Part shown: positions 38,657 to 50,700 of the stretch, piece after piece
Layout: the number at the start of each line of letters is the position of its first letter
Numbering within the stretch: position 1 is the stretch's first letter
Assembly (NCBI GenBank): GCA_010645155.1
Contig: CM021321.1
Location: forward strand, 7,114,408-7,178,407
Length of the DNA: 64,000 nucleotides
Source of the DNA: Tigriopus japonicus
Taxonomy: Eukaryota; Arthropoda; Copepoda; Harpacticoida; Harpacticidae
Reading direction: 5' to 3'
The notes under the pieces: generated by a model
What the model was told of the DNA's origin: nothing
The model's input: only the letters and a program-made list of their open reading frames with translations
Database searches by the model: none
Program-made: the position numbers and the translations under genes

Positions 38657-41600
38657 AAAGGCCAAAAAGAGAATCCTTCTCCCCTCTCCAATTGGAAGAT
38701 CCATTACATGCTCCGTGTCCTCCGAGGAGCTTGAGCCTAAAATATGACTTTCCGGGTGTCAATTGGATTTATCCATGCCCTGTCTTGTTACTTCAAATCT
38801 GACTCGAGCACAAAGCACTCTATGTGCATCTTCCTTCAAAATGCCTCCAACAAGCTGAAAATGGGCCCTAAAAACATAGTCAACGATACACACAACCTTG
38901 GAACATACCAACAAGCCAACGTTTGAAATCTCGTCTCCAGATTTCATTCAACTACAGAAGGCACAATTCGTGTTTTGTAGAATTTGGGAAAGATGAAAGA
39001 AATTGCTTCTTTTTCGGCAATAGTGACACACGTCCGTCCGTTCTTGCTGCCAGTTGCCATCCACATTGGAGAGACAGAAGAGATAAAGATACCTTCAGGC
39101 TCCACTTTAGTAATTGCATCCTTTTGTACGATACTTTTCAGACCTTGATTGCACTACTGAAGGCTGGCACGCTTCCCGATATGCGTTGATTTAAGGTTAA
39201 AGGGATAAAAAGGAACCTTGTCGGACAAAAGGTCTTGAAGAAGCAAAGCAATTTGATATTGCACCCATTGCAATGATCTTGGCCGTGAGCAAGGTCAGGT
39301 AACCGTGAGGGTCGATGGTTACTAAACCAGCTTCAATGAAAGCAGCTCAAGCACTTTGGGCCATTTCTCTAGATTTCTCCTTGACTTGACTAAAGCGCAA
39401 TAAAACAAGGGTAAAAAAGCTTCTCTGTATGTTTGACTGGCTTCCTAAAATCATCTTGTCCCATAGATTACAGCCATGTTTTCAAGGTTCCAATTACTCG
39501 AAGAGAAACAACTTGACTCGAATGCAAAAAAAAGCTTCCATGTCACTTCATCCATGTACTCTTAAAACGTCCCCGCATTCACCGTCAGAATTGGGTCGTA
39601 TTTTTGAGCGAGTGGATATTAACTAAGAGATTCTGAAAAGGACAAGCTATACCACGCAATCTTGGTATAGTTCCTCATTCACAAACGAAGAATGCCACTT
39701 GTCATCCAGCCATAAAGACGTCCTAACCGTGGTATGTGCTCCCATTGTGTACTAGAGTACTTTTAATCCTAGACCCACGTTGTTCCAAGCTTATACAGAA
39801 TACAGTACACCCCAAAAATGGACTCCATATCTTGATGGGTACCTCATGAATTGCCAGAGCCAAACAAAGTCGGATCATACTCTTAATGACCGGTCATGCG
39901 ATGGTCGAAAACAAACGCTTGAGTTATGGTTTCCTTCCGAAAGCTTCAGAGGTACAATAAAATGACTGGACCAACTCGGAGATGATCCTGGAAATTTGTG
40001 GTCTAGAACAAGAAAAGTGGCAAAGTGCAACGAAAGAATGCATATCCACTTTTCTACGTCGAAAGTTCGCACAAAGGAATGTGAGTAAACGGGAAGAAGA
40101 AGTAATAGGTGGGTGGGTCTTTGTTTGATACATAAGAGCTCTTTCTCATTCAGATTCGCGAAGAAAAGCTGCATTTGCACTCGCGTTGGTTGGTCCATTT
40201 ACCTCGGATTCTCCATTGGCCGGTTAACATCAAAATTCAGAGCATGTATGAGATATGACTACCATTCTTTCCCGTTACAGAAAGATCTCAATTCGTCTCC
40301 AGGCGAAGCTAAAGCTCTTTTACGGATTGGTCCCGGGACAAAATCTGGCTCACGTGAACTCAAGGGAAATTGTCCTGGAATCGATGGTTGATATTCGTTA
40401 TCCATGAAATATACTGAAAGGCGAGTTGTCGAATCGATGAAATGAATATTTCTGTGGATCCATTGAATCTTGGGACCAACTCGGGTCCTCTAAAGGGGAC
40501 GAGGAGCAATGATCCATGAAATAAAATGTATAGTGCGTATTGCGTAGGAATTGGTGGCTTCGTTGCTATCACGATAAACGTCAAGCTAACCAAATGACCT
40601 GAACCAGGATGGTTCGTATCCACGTCAATGGTTAACGAATACATGGTGCACCAAGTAAAGGAGGAATGTGAGACTTACACCATTAACCCTTGCACTGAAG
40701 GGAGCCAGCCCACCAGACCCAATATATACGGATTAGGCCTTGGAAATGTGCCCTCCGACCTCTTGATACGAAATGATGTGGTTGAGAAGAAGACCTTACG
40801 TCGGCGATGCAATTCGGCAAGTTTCTCGAGAACTTGTGCTTCATGGAACAAGTGTGACAATATGTTTTGCTTTGGTAAACTAGGACGGAAAAGTTACTTT
40901 TACGGCATTTACTCGGTGTTAACTCTCGCAAATTGCATGAAAACAGAAGTAAAACAGTGCTTCGTCCGTTCTCAGATACTTCTGGTATCCAAAGAAGGAA
41001 TTACCATCGAGTCGAACGAATCAAATAGAAGATCGATGGGCAATAGTCGAGCGATGTTGAATGATTAAAAGTTTGCGGCGGCCATTAATAACCCCAGTTG
41101 GAAGCAGGAAAAACGTTTACTTGTATTTAGATGACGGAGCGTTCAAGGCGAGGTTTAGTCAACTTTGAGGACTCAACTGGAAGCTCTTTGTCGTGCAAAA
41201 CGCGGAGAAAAAGTTTGGAACAAGGCTTCAATTAAGGCCATTTACGACCATCTCCACCCATGAAAGACTTTTGCATTTACGGACATAAATTTCTTTAACC
41301 ATTTTTTCACTTTTCGTTCGAGAGCACGTTGCTAAGTTGTGAAATTGTACAGGTACACAATTTCCCTTATCAGATGGAAAGTAGTGCTACTAGGTTCGTA
41401 GTAAACTGGAGTCCTTCCTTATCTTAAAGTGTGACAAGGTCAACAACGGTCCTCTAATTCTTAGTGAAATGAAACGAGGAAATGCTCTTTTTGCACTTTT
41501 TTTAAAGAGCCAAATGTGGGCACACTGCCATTTTTGCCCGAACTAGTGTACGCGCAATGTTTGGTCTGAAAATTTGCACTGAAGTTGTTCGAACTTAAAC

Positions 41601-43859
41601 ACACTTCATTTAGTTTTGGGGGATCGCTTGAAGGAAAAACTGCCGCCACAAGCACCACCACAAGACTGGAAATAGTTGGCAAATTGGGTTCATTAAACAA
41701 AGACCCGCTTTTGTGGTCCCCCTTGCGCACTTGATGTGCATTTTAAATTCTCGTCAATTAAGAACTAAACCAGCCATTCAAGTTGAGTATTCCCTAGAAG
41801 TTCAAGAACACAAACAGTGCAGACGAAGGCTGCATTCTGGAACGTTCCACGTGTTTCGCCCAGCCTTGACACTAAGTGGGCGGCTAATTCAACTTGACGT
41901 GGACCTTTTTCCACCTTTCCAATCTCCAAACTACGCAAGAATCGTCAAGGAAAAAGTAGCGAATGCTCTTTAGATCTAAGTGCATACTTTTTGTACAGAA
42001 ATTGGTATGGCGTTTCCAAGGCAACTGAAACCCATTGGCAAATGTATTGTTTGCTCTGGAAGTGTTATTTCCTGAAAGAGGTGCTTGGCTAAAGCTTGCA
42101 TTCAAAATGGTCCCGTAATTCCCTTGTTGATGCTTAACTTCCAAGAAAAAAAAAACTGCGAAAGATCACTCTAACGTGAAATGGACAAGGCCCTAAAAAC
42201 TTTATGATCTCTTCCCATTTGATTGAACTTTTTAGATGCACCATAGTCAGAGATTCCATGATTTCTTTGCCCCTCGCGAGGCCCACTCAAAACTCAGACG
42301 TGGACCAGACATTCAAATATGACCATGTTGGAACCAATTGGCAATTTTACGACCTGAACTGGTCACATGGTGTGGTCTGAACCCTAAAAGTGGGAAGGGG
42401 AATTCAAATCCGCCAAGACCTTGTCGCAGTGTCGGGTCCAAGTTGCTCGATCCGGATTTTTGATTGGTTGGAGGGTTTAGAGGAGGTTGTAAAATTTTTG
42501 AAGATCACTCTTAACCCAGTTTTCCCAGTCTTACACTTTTTCATCGACTTCGTCGTCCCGTTGGTATGCACAAACGAGGACGGATCAGTTCAGAAAGGAG
42601 AAGTATTCATCCTTCTATAGAAGAAGCGGGACTCGTGTCATAAAACTTGCTGCTTCAGCAATTTTCAATTTTAGAATACGATGTAAACGACTATGCATTC
42701 ATTGCACACTTTAAATCTGCGGGAAAACTTTGGGTTATTGCGGACTCACAAATTTTTGATTTGCAATATAAAACCCCTTCGTTCCGCCGTTCTGGAAGGT
42801 AACTTGCCTCCACTTTGCAATAAGATATAATGAGACCAGAGACACCTTGTTCGTGCATAGTAAATTGTATATGTAGGTAGGGGTCGTCTGAAGAGTCTGG
42901 AGAAATTCCCCTTCATACACTTCACCCTCTACCCTCCAGACTCCAATTTGTCGAATTATTTTTATGACCTCTGGTAAGAAGCTGTCTTTTACAGTGTGCT
43001 CACTCTTTTTGGTCTCACACTCACTCTCATACCTTCTTTCTGGTTTGGCTCCCTTCTAATGTTAAGAGAAAAAAGAACCTCTGAAGGGTGGAAGAAAGAG
43101 GCCAAATGGGAGGAAACCAATAACAAGAACATTGAACAAGGGTGACCTGCCTTTAACCCTTTCAGAGTTTGGCATATCCAACGATGACATAAACATATTT
43201 CCAAAAAAGATACGTAATTCGCACCCCTTTTTTTGCTCATGGTTAGCTCAGCCCCACATAATCATGAAATGTGGTTATTGCAAAGGATTATCAAGTTTTC
43301 ATATTATGGTCCAGTTGGCTTCCCCTGTGAGTATCTATGAAGTTTTATGAAATGTTGAAAACATGTATGCACGCTCTTCTGATTTTGGTTGAGCCAATGG
43401 CCTGGCCTTTGTGATACATCCCAAATTGGAGCTCGAAAGGCTTGGGGGATCCTTGGCGAGCCAGAAGTGGCACCAGGGTCTTTGCGAGCTTAACCGGGTA
43501 TTTGGCATTCATTCCTCCTTATACACGGCAGGAATGGGGGTAGATAATCATCTTCATCATTACCATCCTCCTCCCAGGATTTTGGAACCCCCTCTGGTAT
43601 GTGCAATTCTGTCCACCACACGGGCGAGAACAGCCAACAAGGAATAGCCAAAACCTTACAATCCGGAACTAATGAGATCATATCTAAAGTGGAAACGACT
43701 TCAGGGGAGGTAGGTTCAACAATATGATTCAGTCCACTAAATATTCAGTGTCAAAGATGAAAATCGAACCATTGGTTCGGATACTACTGAGGACACGATC
43801 GGTCACTAGATGTAGCTTGTTAACCACTTTTGCAAACATAATTCAATTGCAGTAACCTA

Positions 43860-44456
43860 CCACGTGTTTCAAAAGAAACGGAACACCTAATTATATCGTC
43901 CATAACTCGTGATATAAACCATATATGAACCTCACTTTCACTGGATACGATTGGCCAAACAGTTGGCTTGAAGAATCAGAGAAAGCAATTCCACCCAAGT
44001 TCAATATTTAAGCGACGACGATTTTTCCCGTGAAGGGACATTTTTGAAAACAGCGTTCGTGACTCCGACTTTTTTCTCCTTTCCGAAATTGAGCTAAAAC
44101 CGAAAATAACACAACCTAAAAGGAAGAAAACCCTAGGCCGCATGTTAACGCAGCTAATTCAAAAAGCAAGTGTACACCAAAATCAAGTCAGATTAACGTT
44201 TGTTGAGTATATACTCACCCCAGCTCCTGTGTTTCAAACACAACAGCTGTTGAGAGTACATACTTTAGACACGTCAATCTGACTTGATTTTGTGTACTCT
44301 CGTTTTTTGAATTAGCTGCGTTAACATGCGGCCTCATATCTATCTTCAGAATTGTTATCTCTCGCATCTTTTTGAAGTTTATATATTTTTTTGTGAGATC
44401 TACCATTCCCGAATTACGGACATGGTTTCCTCTTCCGTGTCTTATGAATCACCCGG
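43860..44456. mobile_element. TA-flanked inverted-repeat element, copy 2, interrupted by a palindrome
   Basis: Starts CCACGTGTTTCAAAAGAAAC after TA and ends TCTTATGAATCACCCGG. It aligns with copy 1 at 35091-35488 except for an extra 198-bp block at 44136-44333. The two halves together resemble copy 1 in length and order. Confidence 0.7.
44136..44333. mobile_element. Nested palindromic insertion, 198 bp
   Basis: Arms of about 60 bp begin GGCCGCATGTTAACGCAGCT and end with its inverse. Copy 1 of the host element lacks this block at the corresponding place, so it is an insertion. The flanking bases (CTA and TCA) do not form a clear target duplication. Family unknown. Confidence 0.7.
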
Positions 44457-44526
44457 TTTCTCCAATCAAAGGTCAGTTGTTGAGGGCTTTTGGAAGTAAA
44501 GTAGAAGCATATCTAGAGCATAGAAG

Positions 44527-44655
44527 AAGCATATGAGACGGAGTAGAAATAACCATGCTCTATCAAATTTCGCTACATAAGCTGTGTTTTCCAATCGCAA
44601 CTTACGTAACGAAACTTGATTGACCATGGTTATTTCTACACCGTCTCATATGCTT
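44527..44655. mobile_element. Small palindromic element, 129 bp
   Basis: Inverted arms of 31 bp with a single mismatch (AAGCATATGAGACGG-GTAGAAATAACCATG) enclose about 67 bp. No target duplication is evident and there is no coding capacity. Probably a miniature DNA transposon. Confidence 0.65.
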
Positions 44656-47552
44656 TTATTATACTTCCAAATGTGCTCACCAACTGACCTCTAATGTCTT
44701 TCGTCTGTAATGAATCACTGACAACACTCGAAAACTTTAACTCAAGTCTGTATTTATTCGAAAACTTGTTCGAGAATCTCTTGTCTTCAATCAAAGAGGG
44801 GTTTGTTAATGTAGTTAACAGCAAGCTGAAGTACTCGGCAAATACAGGAGGAAGGTCAAGTGTGGTCCCAAGCCACACTTTGAAGTGGGTCGTTTGGCAA
44901 AGAAGAGGAATATATTGGCCACGCAATCTGTACTCTTCCTTGTTCTATGTGAGTACAGTACTGCTAAACCAAACATGGTCCCTAAGTTTGGTTGGAAGCT
45001 GGCTCAGGATAAAGCACTTTCAGCGAGTGGCCAAATGATATCAAAAGATTTTTGACGAGTCCATCCAAGCGGAAGTTAGAGATCTATTCCAGCCTTTCGT
45101 TCTCCCATTCACTTTGTGCGGGAGTGCAACATCATGTGCCTTCGATATAAGACAAACACATACAAACTTTGGTCTTCCATTTCCAAGACGGCTTTGGTGG
45201 AAGGAGAAATCCAAGGCGGAGTTTCAGGACGTTCTTTATTCCTTCAACGGACTAGACTCAGTAGACAGGCTCACATTCATTCCATTCGAAGTTGGTCGAA
45301 AAATAAGAGTTTCTGCATCATTGCATATTCTCACTTGATCTGTCTTTCCGTTTCCATGATTTTCGTCTTGATAGGCGAATACTCAAAGGGATAGTACACA
45401 CTGACAGTCCAAAAAGAAAGTATACTAATAAACTCATAAACGGTTTTTTACACCAACTATCAGCTTTTTTTGATATAAGACAAAGGTGGCAAAACAGACT
45501 TGTCTTTTCAATCAAATTGTTGTTCTCTCGTCTGTGGTCAAAAGGCGTTTCGTGGGGCTTTCCCAGATCCATTCTCGCATTTCCACATCAAAACCAGGCA
45601 CTTGACTCAGAGTGGGTCATTTGGGAAGGATTAGGGTTCGTAAATTTCGAGACTTGGGGACTACCACGTGTCTAGGGTGGCTCAAATCGTGCACTGTGGC
45701 AATGGAGGTCTTTACTGGGTGTGATGGTAAACAACACACCCTGTTGAGATGATCTTGAGGCCAGATAAGCCCTCTTTTATCCCAAGAGACGGGGGTTCCG
45801 GAAGTGGGTCTGGGGGTGATTTTGTCATGGAGCTTCAGAAATGTTATCATAAATTCAAACAAAATGTTCGTGTTCTCTCTTAAGAATCTCGTGGGTAAGA
45901 TTACTTAATCAAAACTCCAAGAGATCAGTTTTCTGAAGCAAAAAAACACTCTGAAAATTGACTCAGCCTTGCTCCAATCTGCTTTTTTGGAGGGAGAAAC
46001 TTTGATTAAAGCTCACGACCTTACTATTTTAAATCTATAAAGAGTACAAAAATAGTGTGGAAACCTCCCCAGGGATTTTGTTATCACTAATTCATGAACA
46101 AAAATAGGAGTACTTCTACACGCTTCGTTTCAAAATTAAACCAATCGTTCGTGTTTCAGTTTTTGGGGGGGGGTCAAAATTATTAAGGTAAGAGGCTCAG
46201 CTTATGATCTTGCCGCACCTTAACCGGCCTAAATATTTCAACAAACAAAAGTGGAGCATAATTTGCATAAACACGCACGAAAGTTGAATGACAAACATTT
46301 CATCACTTTATCAAAAGCCTCCAAAAAGAGACATGAGAACATCCCGTCCTTTATAATAGCATGTTTGTGCTTCCGTTTTATCCTAAGAAGAGTAAGTATT
46401 TAGATACGCGTCCATGGTGACCTACAAGACCCATATCTCGTTCGTTTTCTCCCTTTTCCTCAAGATTTATGTCATCTTAGGAATGCAGTTGCCCTATGCT
46501 CAGAACCTGATATATCCAAGAACGCGTCTCGAATTCATATTTTGTCGCCAAAAATACCTGGGGGAGCGTCCTCTTTTCTCGACAAGAAACTATTAAAGGC
46601 GCTTCTTGTGGTGGATTTCCTAAATCTGTTCTGAAATTGGGACGTTCTATTTGCAATTTTTCTCCAAGAACATCAAACAAAATGTATTCCTGTCTTTGAA
46701 AGGGTTTCATTGCTGTGCAAAACCAACTCAAGTTTGAGAGTTTGATTGCTACCTAAAGAAAGTCAGTTTGTTCTACCACATCAATGACGGTCTAATTTCT
46801 CGGAGTTTCCTGAGCCAATAGGAACGGATAACGAAATAAATGGTGTATATATAATGATGCTCCCAGTTCCAGTTATCCAGTGTTGAAGTTCTTGATCGTT
46901 TGTAAGTTTTCTGGTATCCCTAGAGTCGAGATGTGTCGTTCTTGGGCTATTTATTTGCTGGCTAGCCTTCTCCAGGCAATAAACGAGCATATAAATCAAG
47001 CCAATTCAACGCTATTAAAATTTGCTTTTCTCCTACTTTGGGGTCCCTTGTTAGGAGGCAACAACTTGGCAATCATGCTCTATATACCCTAAAGAATCGA
47101 TAATTTAGCACTCCCAATAGGCCTGGGCTTTTGGGAGTGCAAAGGATGCACCCGCCCAAAGACGGTCAAAAAAAGATCATGAAAAGCCTTTGGTATTCTG
47201 GACCTTCTCCAGTCTTCATTCCCTCTGGAATGGCGAAGGCGCTTTCATTTCCTGCAATCTCCCCAAGCACCAATCGTTCCAGGAACATCAAAGTGCGTTG
47301 GTTCGCATTTTCAGGGTGTTCTATTTTGGTAACTCGGTTGACCTTTGACTCGTAATGAGCTCAAAAGGCTTAGCAAAGTAAACATTATTTACGACTTTGA
47401 GTCCCATTGGAACTGTTTTCTTCAGTCAAGACCTAAGTTGCACATTGCAACGAGAGCAGACATGTCAAGATTGATTGGTCTCTTGTTTTATTGCAACGTG
47501 GACTACGTACGTATTGTCCACTCACTAAATACACCAAACCGATCCTATGAAC

Positions 47553-47736
47553 TAGAGCTGTGCATCGGATCCGACAGGTCCCCAAAATCCAATCCGAACT
47601 TGATTTTCACAATCCGAATCCGACAGCTTTAACCAATCTGAATGAATCCGAATCCAAAAAATTTGCTTCTCAATCCGGACGAATCCGAATCCGAGAAATC
47701 TTGCGTCAAACCGAACGAATCCGATGCACAGCTCTA
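47553..47736. mobile_element. hAT-type MITE, 184 bp
   Basis: Begins TAGAGCTGTGCATCGGATCC and ends with the inverse CCGATGCACAGCTCTA (16 perfect bases). Flanks CTATGAAC (47545-47552) and GTATGAAC (47737-47744) are an 8-bp duplication with one change. The interior is a dense series of AATCCGAATCC-type motifs. No coding frame. Confidence 0.88.
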
Positions 47737-50700
47737 GTATGAACACAAGTTAGAAATTACAAACATGGAGAGGTTCGGGTATTTTCTTCTCAAGCTTAAT
47801 TGAGGAAAATCAGTGTCTGACAAACGGTTCATGGATGAAGCACACTTCAAATCGACCTAATTGGAATTGCTCGGACACACAAATTCTCGATCGTATGAGG
47901 ATAAGTGGGACTCTGTCAAGAAGGTTTTCATGGGTGGGGTCGGAGTGGAACTCTATAAATCGGAGAAAAGATTAAATGTCACACCAGAGCGGACATTATT
48001 GCTCCACCGGGGATGAGAACGACCACGCCAAGAAGGCCAAGAAATTTCGCTTGTAAAATTCTTATGCAAATTGGGGAGTAAGAGCATTCTAGGGTGTTTT
48101 CAGGTTTCGAACTCAGGAGGATTCGTTCCACTTGATCGAGGTTAGAGTTTCTTTGTGTCTCTAAAAAGAGCCCTACATTTGTTAGATTGGTCTTTTAAGT
48201 ATCATTCTAACTTAAAATCCTAGACACTCTGGTAAACCAAAAATCAAAACCAAAGAAAAAAAAGAAAACCAAATGGAATATGGTGAAAGGTCAAGATTTT
48301 GTACAACATTTCCAAAATCTATCGATTAGGAAACAGTTCCATGTTGTCAGACCTTCTTCGACATTCAAATTTGGGAAAACACTAGAACATTTTATTTTCC
48401 AATATACAAGTATCGAGTGATATTAGTCATTTATTGAAATCGGTCACTTTAAAGGAAGGACGTTCAAAAACAATTTTGGGAAAGTTTGAAAGCAGAACAG
48501 TCTCGCGTTTTCCCTAAAATTTTCCAACTAATTTCAGTAAAAAAAAAATTAGCACAAACTGTTGCTGAAGGCGCAAAAAGAATCTCAGTATGACTTTTGG
48601 TCTTTGAAAGTTCCCTAAATCTACCATTTCAAATGTAGGTACAAACTGAGCCCATCAACAAGTCATGTTTCGAGATATAATCTGCAAAACTGACCTTGTT
48701 CTCATTTTTGCTGACGTACATGTTTGCTCGCCTTTCGCGAATTTCTCGAGCTGGTAGTGCATGTCTCATAAAACAAGGTAGACATTCCAATTTAGCCCGT
48801 GGGAGATAAATGGAGAAGGTAGGACATATTCATGCATCCACTTGCTCATCCAAACACTTGTGCGCAAGGGTCGACCATTAATTTGGCCATTTCCTGTTTA
48901 CATTCTCATTGCGAGAACAGCACCGACAACAAAAACTCATTGGTTGAGAATGCGGAGGAAGAGGAGGAGGAACCAAATTTGAATTCTATTTTATGACCTT
49001 ACTACTCTAGAAGGTGCATGCACCTCTCATGTGAAACATGGAGTCGTTTTTCGCGATTCTCCAACCCATAAGCTCTTTGGCGTGCACTATTGTTTACAGA
49101 GATGTTTCATACTCCAAACTTGCTCTTGACATATATCGTTTTATTCATAAAAAAAGCTGGATGGGGATAAATGTACTAGTCTATTCCGCTTCTGGGGAAG
49201 GTACCTTTGACCCAATCTCCAATGAAAGTATAGCGCATTGAGGAGGGGCTCCGTGGATTTCGCGAAAGTTGAGGACTCAATTCTTGGAAGATTGCCTTTT
49301 ACTGCCTCCTCATCGGATTTTGAAAAGGAAAGGGAGGTCAACCTCAGTTTCAATGGAACTTTGCCCATTTCCTCGGTAAAAAAAAAAGAGGACCACAAGG
49401 CACATTGGATTTTCTTTTCGTTCAATGAATTCCAAATTTTTAACGTCGATTTTTGCAACTCTCAACACACGCAAGACAATCAAATGCCCCCCAAAAGGGG
49501 CAAAATAATTGAAAATTAAATTACTTGGTGGACATCACTACGAAAATGGTCAAACCGGGTGAAGTTTACTTTCAACCTTATTCGGGATTAACAATTTTTC
49601 AAATTAGTAGCTATCGACATTTTAGGCATTATCGCATGGTTGTACTTCTTGAAAAGATCAATTGTTTCTAAACTTTTTTTTGACCCAATCAGAATCAATT
49701 TTTCGGTATATTGCTTTTTTGTGGGCCAACAACAAAAGGCAAATGATATCTTTGCAGACATCTTTCTATTTTTCTACTCGTCAACTCGTCTCTATTAGGG
49801 CCAAATTACAAAGGCCTCAGGGCATTCATTTTTGCACCAAACTTCAAGACTCAATGGTGTTGAAGAAACAGCATTTGTGCCAAATTATCGTGTGCCCAAG
49901 GGGAAATGTGAAAGAAACCCCATGAAAGAAGGAGCGTTTCCAAAAGTTGGCAGTGATTCAATTCTACTCAGGTGAAAGGGGAATTCGATTTTTCAATTTT
50001 CCACTCGATTCATCTTTGCTGATGATGATCTCGGTACTTCTCGCACAACAATCCAAATACGAGAAAAAACAATCTTGGGCAGACAAGGCTTTAGGCCACC
50101 AATATTATTAAAGAGGTTTGTGTCCGGTCGAGTAATGTTTATTTACAGCACTCGGAATGAAAGTTTTCTCACTAGAAGAGCGATCGATTCTAATCACCAG
50201 ACTTTTTTGCAACCTTTGTCTGAGATCAAGTTCCCTCCGCTCTCCTCAAAAAAAACATCTCCAAACTTTTTCTCCACATTTCTTTGCCGCTCTCCTGCTC
50301 TGTACAACATTTCTCATTTCTGGTACAACGCCTGCCGTACTACATATAATGGAACCAAAAACTTGGACAAATTTGATGCTTTTTGCGCTGTCTGAATTTA
50401 TAACATCTCGCAAACCCAACCAAAAAACTGCGTGATCGAATCCAATTTTCCGTATGATCCTCGTCAGCTTTTTGCTATGTACTAATGGCAATGGAAACAC
50501 TAATAAAACGCGCTTACACCTGACCATAATGGACCAGAATTTCAAGCGGTTCAAATTTTGAAGGAACAATTGGGTTCTTGCTTCAGAAAAACGTACATAA
50601 GGACTCTTTTTATTTGCGTTCAACGATTCAGCACGCTTGCCCAATAATGGTATTTCCAAGTTTGACAAACTGGCATAATTCAATATAGTTTGTCTATAGT

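Noticed and set aside
40628..41068. 146-codon plus-strand open frame as a gene
   Set aside because: No motif, no splice-site support, and composition like the surrounding intron.
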